Of a stretch of DNA of 5,970 nt, positions 1 to 5,567 are shown one piece after another. Every line of letters begins with the position of its first letter. Positions within the stretch are counted from its first letter, which is position 1. The position numbers and the translations under genes were made by a program. A model generated the notes under the pieces. It was given only the letters and a program-made list of their open reading frames with translations. It searched no databases and was not told the origin of the DNA. The stretch is from DATHVI01 sp035461385 (GTDB lineage Bacteria > Actinomycetota > Thermoleophilia > Solirubrobacterales > 70-9): contig DATHVI010000124.1 in the NCBI GenBank assembly GCA_035461385.1, positions 1 through 5,970 on the forward strand, in the 5' to 3' direction.

Positions 1-429
1 GGGCCGACCGGGCCCTGGCTCGCGGCCGGGACCAGCGCCGGGCGGGCGCTCGCCGCGCACCGGCTGGCCGCCGCGGGCGTGATCGAGGCTGACGGGCTCA
101 TCGTCGCCGCCGAGCACCTGCCGGAGCTCGTCGCCCACAACGACGAGCAGCTGCTCGCCGAGCTCGCGGCGCGCCGCCTCGCGCCGCTCGCCGCCGAGAC
201 GCCCGCGTCGCGGCGCCGCCTGCTGGCGACGCTGCGGGCATGGCTCGACCACCAGGGCGAGGCCTCCCGCGTCGCCGCCGAGCTCCACGTCCATCCGCAG
301 ACCGTCCGCTACCGGCTCGGTCGCCTGCGGGCGCTGCTCGGCGACGCGCTCGACGATCCGGAGGGCCGATTCGAGCTCGGGCTCGCGGTGCGCTCGGCGG
401 CGGCGATCGAGTCGTCCGGCGGCGGCTGA
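1..429 (+). CDS. PucR-family transcriptional regulator, C-terminal part (5' end outside window)
   Basis: The reading frame is open from base 1 to a TGA at 427-429, giving 142 visible residues; the true start lies upstream. The last ~60 residues match the C-terminal helix-turn-helix of PucR/CdaR-type regulators (Pfam HTH_30 type): an L-x-T-L-x-x-W-L-D-H-Q-G segment, then A-x-x-L-H-V-H-P-Q-T-V-R-Y-R-L at about 277-318, then a D-D-P-x-x-R-F-E-L tail typical of the end of this domain. The preceding residues, with A-H-x-R-L-A-A-A-G and L-A-P-L-A, fit the linker region usual in these proteins. Such proteins are cytoplasmic DNA-binding activators of catabolic genes (purine, sugar acid or other substrates), with an N-terminal sensing region that is not visible here, so the ligand and targets cannot be told. 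A GTG at 79 is in frame but would cut into the conserved region, so it is not taken as the start. Confidence 0.88.
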   Translation, partial: GPTGPWLAAGTSAGRALAAHRLAAAGVIEADGLIVAAEHLPELVAHNDEQLLAELAARRLAPLAAETPASRRRLLATLRAWLDHQGEASRVAAELHVHPQTVRYRLGRLRALLGDALDDPEGRFELGLAVRSAAAIESSGGG

Positions 430-506
430 GCCCGGCCGGGGCGCGAATCGAGTTCGGTACGCTGGCCCCCCGCCCGCCGCACGACCGACCGAGGAGACGA
501 TCCACC

Positions 507-1670
507 TTGACCCGAGCCCGAACCTTCCTTGCGATCTGCGCCCTGGCGCTGCCGGTCTCGCTGATCGGGGCCGGTTGCGGCGGCGATGACGCCGAGAGCG
601 CAGATCCGGCCGACGTCGTCGAGCGCACGTTCGACAACGACACCCGGGTGACGAGCGGCGTCTTCGACCTCGAGCTCTCGGTCGCGGCGACCGGGGAGGA
701 GGGCGGTGAGCTGACGGCGGCGCTCTCGGGGCCGTTCCAGGGCGAGGACACCGACGACCCCCAGCTCCCGCAGCTCGATCTCAGCGGCAGCGTAAGCGGC
801 GAGGGCGGAGGCGAGAGCGTCAACGAGTCCGGCCGGATCGTGGTCACCGACGACAACGCGTTCGTCGAGTACAGGGGCGACGTCTACGAGGCCGGCCCCG
901 AGCTCTACGGGCAGCTTCGCGACGAGTTCGAGTCGCAGTCGACCGCCGGCTCCGACGCCTCGTTTCGCGAGCAGTGCGAGCAGGCGCTCTCGCAGCTCGA
1001 CACCGGCGGCGACACCTCGATCTGCGAGACCGACTTCACCGAGGACTGGCTGACGAACCTCGAGAACGAGGGGACCGAGGACGTCGACGGGCTCGAGACC
1101 GTCCACGTCTCAGGGGCGCTCGACGTCGAGCGGATGCTCAACGACGTGATCGAGTTCGCGCGCACGATCCCCGGCGTCAGCATCCCCGCGGTCGATCCCG
1201 CCCAGCTCGCGAACGCGGTCCCCGAAGCGACTTTCGACCTCTACTCCGGGACCGAGGACGACGAGCTGCGGCGCCTCGACGCGACGCTCGTCATCGACCC
1301 GTCGGCGTTCACCGCCGGCGTCGCCGTGCTCCCGGTCGAGCGGGTCGAGATCGACTTCGCGGTCCGGGTCAGCGCCGTCAACGAGCCGCAGACGATCGAG
1401 CCGCCCGCGGGCCCGACCCGGCCGCTCGAGGAGCTGCTCGGCGACGACTTCGACCTCGAGGGCCTCGGCGGCGCCGGGCTCGGATCCGGAGGCCTCGGCG
1501 ATCTGCCCGAGCTCGACGACTCGTCGCGCCCGGGCGGTGGCGGCGGCGGTGGTGGAGACGACCGCGGCGCCGAGGACATCGATCCCGAGGACGCGCAGCG
1601 GTACCTCGACTGCATCCAGGATGCGGCCGGCGACCCCGAGGCGATCAACGCCTGCGCCGACGAGCTCTAG
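507..1670 (+). CDS. Putative secreted lipoprotein of unknown function with Gly-rich linker and paired-Cys tail
   Basis: The predicted protein has 387 aa. I chose the TTG at 507 because a GAGGAG at 491-496 lies 10 bases upstream and because it begins a clean signal peptide: R3 and R5, a hydrophobic core at about residues 7-22, then G-A-G-C with Cys24 as likely lipidation site, followed by a G-G-D-D acidic stretch. The residue at -3 of the Cys is Gly rather than the usual Leu, so the lipobox is imperfect. The mature part is rich in Asp, Glu, Ser and Gly, with alternating segments suggesting beta strands. It recalls LppX/LprG- or LolA-like lipoproteins only in general shape; I cannot assign a family. 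A Cys pair (157, 173) lies mid-protein. The C-terminus has eight consecutive Gly (343-350) and then a short helical tail with Cys369 and Cys383. The gene starts 77 bases after the regulator and stops 49 bases before the antiporter gene. Longer in-frame upstream starts (from 240) overlap the regulator and would bury the signal peptide. Confidence 0.8.
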   Translation: MTRARTFLAICALALPVSLIGAGCGGDDAESADPADVVERTFDNDTRVTSGVFDLELSVAATGEEGGELTAALSGPFQGEDTDDPQLPQLDLSGSVSGEGGGESVNESGRIVVTDDNAFVEYRGDVYEAGPELYGQLRDEFESQSTAGSDASFREQCEQALSQLDTGGDTSICETDFTEDWLTNLENEGTEDVDGLETVHVSGALDVERMLNDVIEFARTIPGVSIPAVDPAQLANAVPEATFDLYSGTEDDELRRLDATLVIDPSAFTAGVAVLPVERVEIDFAVRVSAVNEPQTIEPPAGPTRPLEELLGDDFDLEGLGGAGLGSGGLGDLPELDDSSRPGGGGGGGGDDRGAEDIDPEDAQRYLDCIQDAAGDPEAINACADEL

Positions 1671-1719
1671 CGGTTCCGGACCGAGCCTTGTCCCGCGAGC
1701 CGAGCTGAGGTCGTAACCG

Positions 1720-2721
1720 GTGGAGGTCGTCCTCCTCGCGGCGAGCTTCGCCGTCATCCTCGCCGGCGCGCTGCTGTTCATCAACGCGGTCGAGTGGGCG
1801 GGGCACAAGCTGAAGATGGGCGAGGGGGCGACCGGCAGCCTGCTCGCCGCGGTCGGGACGGCGATGCCGGAGACGATGATCCCGATCGTCGCCGTGATCG
1901 GCGGCGCCGAGGGCTCGCAGGAGGTCGCGATCGGGGCGATCGTCGGCGCCCCGTTCCTGCTCGCGACGATCGCGATGGCGCTGGTCGGGACGAGCGCGCT
2001 GCTGTTCCGCCGCCGCCGGGCCCAGGGGGTCTCGCTCAGCGTCCACGTCGAGACCCTCGACCGCGACCTCGTCTTCTTCCTGGTCTTCTTCGCCCTCGGG
2101 GTCGGGCTCGGGCTCGGGGTCCCGACCGCGGTCCAGATCCCGGCGGCGCTGGTCTTCGTCCTCGCCTACGGCACCTACGTGCGCAGGACGCTGCGCGGCG
2201 GCGGCGAGGTCCAGGAGGTCGACACCCTCGCGCCCCTGTACATGGACCGGACCGGGCCCGACACCGACGCCGACCCCTCGATGCGCCTGATCATGCTCCA
2301 GTTCGCGGTCGGGCTCGGGGCGATCGTCGGCGGCGCGCACCTGTTCGTCGAGGAGCTGATCTACGTCGCCGACGCGCTCGGCGTCGAGCCGCTGGTGCTG
2401 TCGCTGGTCCTCGCGCCGCTCGCGACCGAGCTGCCGGAGAAGGCGAACAGCTTCTTCTGGGTCCGCCAGGGCAAGGACAGCCTCGCGCTCGGCAACATCA
2501 CCGGGGCGATGGTCTTCCAGTCGACGATGCCGATCGCCTTCGGCCTCGCGTTCACCCACTGGGATCTCGGCAGCTTCGCGGTCGTCTCCGGCGCCCTCGG
2601 GCTCGCCGGCGGGGCGCTCGCCTACTGGGCGCTGCGGCTGCGGGGCCGGTTCGAGCTGCTGCCGATCACCGTCTGGGCGGGGCTGTTCGTCGCCTTCATC
2701 GCCTACGTCGCCCTCGCCTGA
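1720..2721 (+). CDS. Ca2+/cation antiporter (sodium/calcium exchanger family) membrane protein
   Basis: The product has 333 aa, starting at GTG 1720 with a GCTGAGG at 1704-1710. About ten hydrophobic segments are visible (roughly 2-24, 38-60, 68-90, 117-134, 137-153, 189-210, 222-239, 256-278, 284-306, 312-332), with a polar loop at about 154-188 dividing two halves of five. This is the layout of the CaCA superfamily, for which the archaeal NCX_Mj is the structural model. The two alpha-repeats are recognisable: G-T-A-M-P-E (Glu51) followed by a G-A-I-V-G-A segment (72-77), and L-A-T-E-L-P-E (Glu240) followed by G-N-I-T-G-A (258-263). Glu51 and Glu240 correspond to the ion-binding acidic residues of the family. 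The first repeat has Ala73 where Asn is usual, while the second keeps Asn259. The expected role is exchange of Ca2+ or another cation against Na+ or H+ across the cytoplasmic membrane; the true ions cannot be read from sequence. It probably shares transcription with the lipoprotein gene upstream (49-base gap). Confidence 0.9.
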   Translation: MEVVLLAASFAVILAGALLFINAVEWAGHKLKMGEGATGSLLAAVGTAMPETMIPIVAVIGGAEGSQEVAIGAIVGAPFLLATIAMALVGTSALLFRRRRAQGVSLSVHVETLDRDLVFFLVFFALGVGLGLGVPTAVQIPAALVFVLAYGTYVRRTLRGGGEVQEVDTLAPLYMDRTGPDTDADPSMRLIMLQFAVGLGAIVGGAHLFVEELIYVADALGVEPLVLSLVLAPLATELPEKANSFFWVRQGKDSLALGNITGAMVFQSTMPIAFGLAFTHWDLGSFAVVSGALGLAGGALAYWALRLRGRFELLPITVWAGLFVAFIAYVALA

Positions 2722-2736
2722 CGCTCCCGGTCCCCA

Positions 2737-3129
2737 CTACTCGGGCCAGAAGCCCTCCTCGCGCTCGGTTGGGAGATCGGGCACCCGGACGTTGAAGATC
2801 AGCAGCTCGACCTCGCCGTCGGTGTCGTTGTGGACCGAGTAGTACTCCTCCCCGGTCATCCGCACCGCGGTCTTCGGCTCCGCCTCGAAGACGTCGTCGC
2901 CGACCTTGAACGTCGGCGTCCCGGAGATCACGAAGTAGACCTCCTCGTGGCCGGGATGACGGTGGCCGTAGCTCCCCCGGCCGCCGGTCCCGGGAGGCAT
3001 CAGGCGCCAGCTGAACGAGACCTCGTCGGCGTCGATCTCCTCGGTGTACCAGCGCATCTCGCCGAAGCCGGGATAGTGGGCCATCCAGTCGACGGCCTCG
3101 CCGCGCGCGGCGATCTCGTAGCCGGCCAT
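2737..3129 (-). CDS. Single-domain cupin protein
   Basis: The protein has 130 aa from ATG 3129 to TAG at 2739-2737. The first cupin motif is clear: H56-x-H58-x4-E63-x6-G70, with a further His61. The second motif is degenerate, with His100 (in Y-S-V-H-N-D) as the likely last metal ligand but no P-x-G ahead of it. These four residues would bind one divalent metal inside a small beta barrel. Before the barrel are about 45 residues containing Trp15, Trp27 and Trp41, and the short C-terminus ends F-W-P-E. Cupins of this size include isomerases, dioxygenases, and sugar- or small-ligand-binding proteins, so no reaction is claimed. The start was chosen because its ATG overlaps by one base the TGA of the upstream 113-aa gene (TGATG), which indicates translational coupling. 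The frame is open further upstream to 3309 but that would overlap the upstream gene. Its stop lies 15 bases from the stop of the convergent antiporter gene, leaving no room for a separate terminator. Confidence 0.87.
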   Translation of the reverse strand: MAGYEIAARGEAVDWMAHYPGFGEMRWYTEEIDADEVSFSWRLMPPGTGGRGSYGHRHPGHEEVYFVISGTPTFKVGDDVFEAEPKTAVRMTGEEYYSVHNDTDGEVELLIFNVRVPDLPTEREEGFWPE

Positions 3130-3470
3130 CAGTCCTCCCGGCCCGGGTCCTGGCCGTCCTCGCCCTCGTCGTACTCCTCGTCGCCCTGCTCGAGCGCGGT
3201 CGCCGAGACCGAGTCGCGGGCCCCGGGGTGGTAGTGGGTCTGGAACCGCTCGAGCGCTGCGTCGAGGTTGCTCGAGTCGACCGGGACCTCGTCGGAGATC
3301 CGGACCCAATCGGCTCCCTCGTAGGCCTCCATGTTGAAGACCTCCTGGTCGAGCGAGGCGGAGTCGTCGACGATCACGACGACCTCGGTCTGCGGGTTGA
3401 AGTACGTGCCCGGCTGGACGAGCATCTCGTCGAGATCGACGACGTTCTCATCGCGCCCGTCGGCGTTCAA
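3129..3470 (-). CDS. Small acidic protein of unknown function, coupled to the cupin gene
   Basis: The predicted protein has 113 aa, from TTG 3470 to TGA 3131-3129. The start is supported by TGAGGTG at 3482-3476, five bases upstream. The next possible start is ATG at 3425 (residue 16), so the first 15 residues are uncertain. I do not recognise the family. What can be seen is an N-terminal acidic stretch, a P-G-T-Y-F-N-P motif (20-26), a likely beta strand V-V-V-I-V-D-D (30-36), a central part with W55 and Y42/Y50 residues, an R-F-Q-T-H-Y-H segment (75-81), and a very acidic, probably disordered tail (about 95-113). There is no signal peptide or membrane segment, so it is probably cytoplasmic. 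Codons end almost always in G or C, as in the neighbours, which supports a real gene. The one-base overlap with the cupin start suggests the two products work together, perhaps as a complex or on the same ligand; that is inference. Confidence 0.75.
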   Translation of the reverse strand: MNADGRDENVVDLDEMLVQPGTYFNPQTEVVVIVDDSASLDQEVFNMEAYEGADWVRISDEVPVDSSNLDAALERFQTHYHPGARDSVSATALEQGDEEYDEGEDGQDPGRED

Positions 3471-3475
3471 ACGAA

Positions 3476-3482
3476 CACCTCA
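3476..3482 (-). promoter_or_regulatory. Ribosome binding site of the 113-aa gene, lying inside the first repeat copy
   Basis: On the minus strand TGAGGTG precedes the TTG start at 3470 by five bases (TTCGT). It is the best Shine-Dalgarno match near this start and is the edge of repeat copy 1. The same bases recur in copy 2 (3529-3535), and copy 3 has TGGGGTG. It decides the choice of TTG over the internal ATG at 3425. Confidence 0.6.
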
Positions 3483-3631
3483 CGGCACCTGCTGCTCTCG
3501 CGACATGAATGTCGCTCGCTCACAGCCACACCTCACGGCACATGCTGCTCTCGCGACATGAATGTCGCTCGCTCACAGCCACACCCCACGGCACCTGCTG
3601 CTCTCGCGACATGAATGTCGCTCGCTCACAG
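3476..3631. repeat. Tandem repeat, three copies of a 53-bp unit with an internal inverted repeat
   Basis: Copies start at 3476, 3529 and 3582, with the last one matching for 50 bases to 3631. They are almost identical. The differences I see are CACATGCTG in copy 2 against CACCTGCTG in copies 1 and 3, and CACCCCACGG in copy 3 against CACCTCACGG in copies 1 and 2. Each copy holds GCGACAT-GA-ATGTCGC, a 7-bp inverted repeat with a 2-bp centre, at 3500-3515, 3553-3568 and 3606-3621. The array fills most of the gap between two minus-strand genes, upstream of the start of the 113-aa gene. Its base composition is lower in GC than its surroundings. No T-run follows the inverted repeats, so they do not look like terminators. 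Possible roles are a multi-site operator, a structured 5' leader, or a dispersed repetitive element that has expanded here; the sequence alone does not decide. Confidence 0.95.
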
Positions 3632-3636
3632 ACCGG

Positions 3637-3642
3637 AGATTA
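3637..3642 (-). promoter_or_regulatory. Possible -10 element upstream of the repeat array
   Basis: On the minus strand TAATCT (3642 to 3637) sits in the only AT-rich patch between the 154-aa gene and the repeats and fits the TAnnnT pattern of actinobacterial -10 elements. No good -35 hexamer is seen at 16-18 bases. If it is real, transcription would begin near 3630 and the whole 53-bp array would be the 5' leader of the 113-aa/cupin mRNA. Confidence 0.25.
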
Positions 3643-3659
3643 ACCGTTCGCGCGCCGGC

Positions 3660-4124
3660 TCACCCGTCGAGGCCGCCGAGCTCGGCGAGGCGCCGGGCGA
3701 CCTCCGCGTCGACGTCGAGCGGCGGCTCGCCGCGCCGCCGCCGGCGGTCGTTTGCGGCGAGCACGAGGCCGCGGACCTCGGCGGCGAGCTCGGGGTCGGC
3801 GGGCGGCGAGCCGCCGGGGCGCCCGGGGGAGAGCAGCCGGTCGACCTCGGCGTCGACGTCGAGGTCGCCGCCGCCACGGCGCCGGCGGCGGTACGCCTTC
3901 GCCTCGAGCATCTGGCGGACCTCGGCCGCGTGCGTCTCGCGCGAGATCGGCGCCGCGGACCCGGGCCGCGACGCCCGCGGCTCCTGGTCGATCGACAGCG
4001 GCCCGCGGCCGATCTGGCCGAGCGCGTTGCGGGCGCCGACGATGAACGCGAGCGCGGCAACCGGGATCGCGACCAGGGTGATGAGGAGGATCGTCTCCCC
4101 GACGGAGAGCGCAACCGGGGGCAC
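3660..4124 (-). CDS. Membrane-anchored Arg-rich protein with an internal duplication
   Basis: The protein has 154 aa, from GTG 4124 to TGA 3662-3660. The N-terminus is one hydrophobic helix at about residues 8-30, followed by A-R-N and a basic, Pro-rich linker, so it is probably a single-pass protein with its C-terminal part in the cytoplasm. Residues 66-98 and 114-146 are copies of one module: both begin A-A-E-V-R, carry five consecutive Arg followed by Gly, then L-D-V-D-A-E-V, then R and L. By hand, 21 of 33 aligned positions are identical without gaps. Modules of this kind (a helix, an Arg run, L-D-V-x-A-E-V) seem familiar from short actinobacterial proteins of unknown function, but I know no assigned role. 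No strong Shine-Dalgarno precedes the GTG, so the exact start is less sure, although starting later would cut the membrane helix. The gene diverges from the acyl-CoA dehydrogenase gene, and the palindrome at 4155-4172 lies 31 bases upstream of it. Confidence 0.78.
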   Translation of the reverse strand: MPPVALSVGETILLITLVAIPVAALAFIVGARNALGQIGRGPLSIDQEPRASRPGSAAPISRETHAAEVRQMLEAKAYRRRRRGGGDLDVDAEVDRLLSPGRPGGSPPADPELAAEVRGLVLAANDRRRRRGEPPLDVDAEVARRLAELGGLDG

Positions 4125-4154
4125 AGTGGGACTAAGCCTAGTACCCTTTGAGCC

Positions 4155-4172
4155 ATTGACTGATCAGTCAAT
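4155..4172. promoter_or_regulatory. Perfect 18-bp palindrome, likely TetR-type operator
   Basis: ATTGACTGATCAGTCAAT is identical to its reverse complement over all 18 bases. It lies in the divergent gap between the 154-aa gene (start 4124) and the acyl-CoA dehydrogenase (start 4254). Its AT-rich outer ends and TGACT half-sites give the length and form typical of operators for TetR-family repressors, which often control fatty-acid oxidation genes. A TACCCT at 4142-4147 could be a plus-strand -10 element, which would put the operator at about +1, a position suited to repression. The repressor gene is not in the window, so the family assignment is inference. Confidence 0.7.
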
Positions 4173-4196
4173 CGAAGACCGTCAACGTGGTCTTCG
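4173..4196. promoter_or_regulatory. Second inverted repeat next to the palindrome (8-bp arms, 8-base loop)
   Basis: CGAAGACC (4173-4180) and GGTCTTCG (4189-4196) are exact reverse complements separated by GTCAACGT. The element abuts the 18-bp palindrome, and the two centres are 21 bp apart, about two helical turns. It could be a second protein-binding site or, if transcribed, a stem-loop in the leader of the acyl-CoA dehydrogenase mRNA. No T-run follows, so it is not a standard terminator. Confidence 0.55.
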
Positions 4197-4236
4197 CCGC
4201 CAGCCGGAGAGGTTGCGGTGAGAGCACCGAGCACGC

Positions 4237-4243
4237 AAAGGAG
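4237..4243 (+). promoter_or_regulatory. Ribosome binding site of the acyl-CoA dehydrogenase gene
   Basis: AAAGGAG lies 10 bases upstream of the GTG at 4254. A nearer GTG at 4247 is out of frame and meets a stop after four codons, so 4254 is the start. It gives M-V-D-F-T-L-T, the usual beginning for this family. Confidence 0.8.
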
Positions 4244-4253
4244 CCCGTGAGCA

Positions 4254-5462
4254 GTGGTTGACTTCACGCTGACCGACGAGCAGAAGGACCTGCGCGAGAT
4301 GGCGCACGATTTCGCCGAGAAGGAGATCAGGCCCGTCGCCTGGGACTTCGACCGCGACAGCACCTGGCCGCAGGAGATCATCGAGAAGGCCTGGGAGGTC
4401 GGCCTGATGAACACCCACGTCGCCGACGAGTACGGCGGGCCCGGGCTCGACTACCTCTCGGGCTGCCTGATCGAGGAGGAGATGGGCTGGGGCTGCTCCG
4501 GGATCGGGACCAGCCTGATGGCGAACGGGCTCGCGGCGGCGCCGGTCGGCATCGGCGGCTCCGAGGAGATCAAGAAGCGCTACCTCGGGATGCTCACCGA
4601 GGCCCCGAAGCTGGCCTCGTTCTGCCTCACCGAGCCCGACGCCGGCTCCGACGTCTCGGGGATGAAGACGACGGCGACCAAGCAGGGCGACAAGTACGTC
4701 ATCAACGGCTCGAAGTGCTTCATCACCAATGGCGGCCACGCCGACTGGTTCACGGTCTACGCGAAGACCGACAAGGAGGCCGGCCACCGCGGGATCTCCG
4801 CCTTCGTCGTCCCCAAGGACGGCACGGTGACGGTCGACAAGAAGGAGGACAAGCTCGGTCAGCGCGCCTCGAACACGGCGACGATCACCTTCAACGAGAC
4901 CGAGGTCCCGGCAGATCACCTGCTCGGCGAGGAGAACCACGGCTTCAAGCTCGCGATGATGACCCTCGACCGCACCCGGCCCGGGGTCGCGGCGATGGCC
5001 GTCGGGATCGGGCGCGCGGCGTTCGAGTTCGCCTCCGAGTACTCGAAGGAGCGGGTCCAGTTCGGGGTCCCGATCGCGATGCACCAGGCGGTCGCGTTCA
5101 TGATCGCCGACATGGCGACCAAGGTCGAGGCGGCACGGCTTCTGACCTGGCAGTCGGCGGCGCGGCTCGACCAGGGCGTCCGCAACACCCTCGCCGCGTC
5201 GCACGCGAAGCGGTTCGCTGCCGACTCGGCGATGGAGATCACCGTCGACGCGGTCCAGGTCTACGGCGGCTACGGGTTCATCAAGGAGTACCCGGTCGAG
5301 AAGCTCATGCGCGACGCGAAGATCATGCAGCTGTACGAAGGCACCTCGCAGATCCAGCGTCTCGTCATCGCCAAGGAGGTCCTCATGGGCCGCGATGTCA
5401 ACGAGAAGATTCCCGAGGCCATGAGCCCGGACAACCGGGCCGAGGAGGTCGTCGCCTCCTAG
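4254..5462 (+). CDS. Acyl-CoA dehydrogenase, medium-chain-like
   Basis: The 402-aa product is complete, close to the usual 380-400 aa of the family. It is an FAD enzyme that introduces the trans-2,3 double bond into a fatty acyl-CoA, the first step of beta-oxidation, and passes electrons to electron-transfer flavoprotein; it acts in the cytoplasm. The three family regions are in order: N-terminal helices (about 1-118), a beta domain (about 120-220) with C124-L-T-E-P-x-A-G-S-D and I157-T-N-G-G, and C-terminal helices (about 228-380). The catalytic base is Glu362 in Y-E-G-T-S-Q-I-Q-R. Thr241 lies in D-R-T-R-P, 121 residues before it, the same spacing as Thr255 and Glu376 of human medium-chain enzyme. 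This pattern separates it from long-chain and isovaleryl enzymes, which carry the base at the other site. The true chain length or branched substrate is not certain. Electron-transfer flavoprotein and thiolase genes are not nearby. The palindrome at 4155-4172 probably controls it. Confidence 0.95.
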   Translation: MVDFTLTDEQKDLREMAHDFAEKEIRPVAWDFDRDSTWPQEIIEKAWEVGLMNTHVADEYGGPGLDYLSGCLIEEEMGWGCSGIGTSLMANGLAAAPVGIGGSEEIKKRYLGMLTEAPKLASFCLTEPDAGSDVSGMKTTATKQGDKYVINGSKCFITNGGHADWFTVYAKTDKEAGHRGISAFVVPKDGTVTVDKKEDKLGQRASNTATITFNETEVPADHLLGEENHGFKLAMMTLDRTRPGVAAMAVGIGRAAFEFASEYSKERVQFGVPIAMHQAVAFMIADMATKVEAARLLTWQSAARLDQGVRNTLAASHAKRFAADSAMEITVDAVQVYGGYGFIKEYPVEKLMRDAKIMQLYEGTSQIQRLVIAKEVLMGRDVNEKIPEAMSPDNRAEEVVAS

Positions 5463-5463
5463 G

Positions 5464-5489
5464 CGACCGGCCAATTCGACCGGCCAATT
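5464..5489. repeat. 13-bp perfect tandem duplication after the acyl-CoA dehydrogenase stop
   Basis: CGACCGGCCAATT occurs twice in direct succession (5464-5476 and 5477-5489), starting one base after the TAG stop, and a further CGA continues the pattern. It lies in the 117-base gap before the next gene. It probably arose by slippage; no function is apparent, and neither a stable hairpin nor a T-run marks it as a terminator. Confidence 0.85.
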
Positions 5490-5567
5490 CGAGCGCTTCG
5501 AGGCCGCGAAGAACTACGAGGATCACGCCCCCGCGATCTGGACCGGGCTTTGCGGCGCCGTGCCGAC

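Noticed and set aside
240..506. A longer N-terminus for the lipoprotein from an ATG at 240
   Set aside because: It would overlap the PucR-type gene, is Arg/Pro-rich low-complexity sequence, and would place the signal peptide inside the protein.
1645..2559. A 304-residue minus-strand frame opposite the antiporter gene
   Set aside because: Low-complexity Arg/Asp/Glu translation without domains; the plus strand encodes a clear ten-helix transporter.
3228..3614. Plus-strand open frames running through the tandem repeat
   Set aside because: They are open only because the repeat unit lacks plus-strand stops. The 53-bp period shifts the frame at each copy, and upstream they lie antisense to the better-supported 113-aa gene.
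3500..3621. The three inverted repeats as intrinsic terminators of the 154-aa gene
   Set aside because: The arms are 7 bp with only a 2-base centre, and no T-run follows on either strand.
3476..3631. The regularly spaced repeats could be a CRISPR array
   Set aside because: The copies are directly adjacent with the whole 53-bp period repeated; there are no unique spacers and no cas genes nearby.
4156..4184. TTGACT within the palindrome as a plus-strand -35 box
   Set aside because: No acceptable -10 hexamer lies 16-18 bases downstream, and the match is part of the palindrome; the minus-strand copy also lacks a well-spaced -10.
4182..5474. A 430-residue minus-strand frame opposite the acyl-CoA dehydrogenase
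   Set aside because: It is the mirror of a highly GC3-biased real gene. Its translation is rich in Arg, Asp and Leu with no recognisable domain, whereas the plus strand encodes a complete conserved enzyme.
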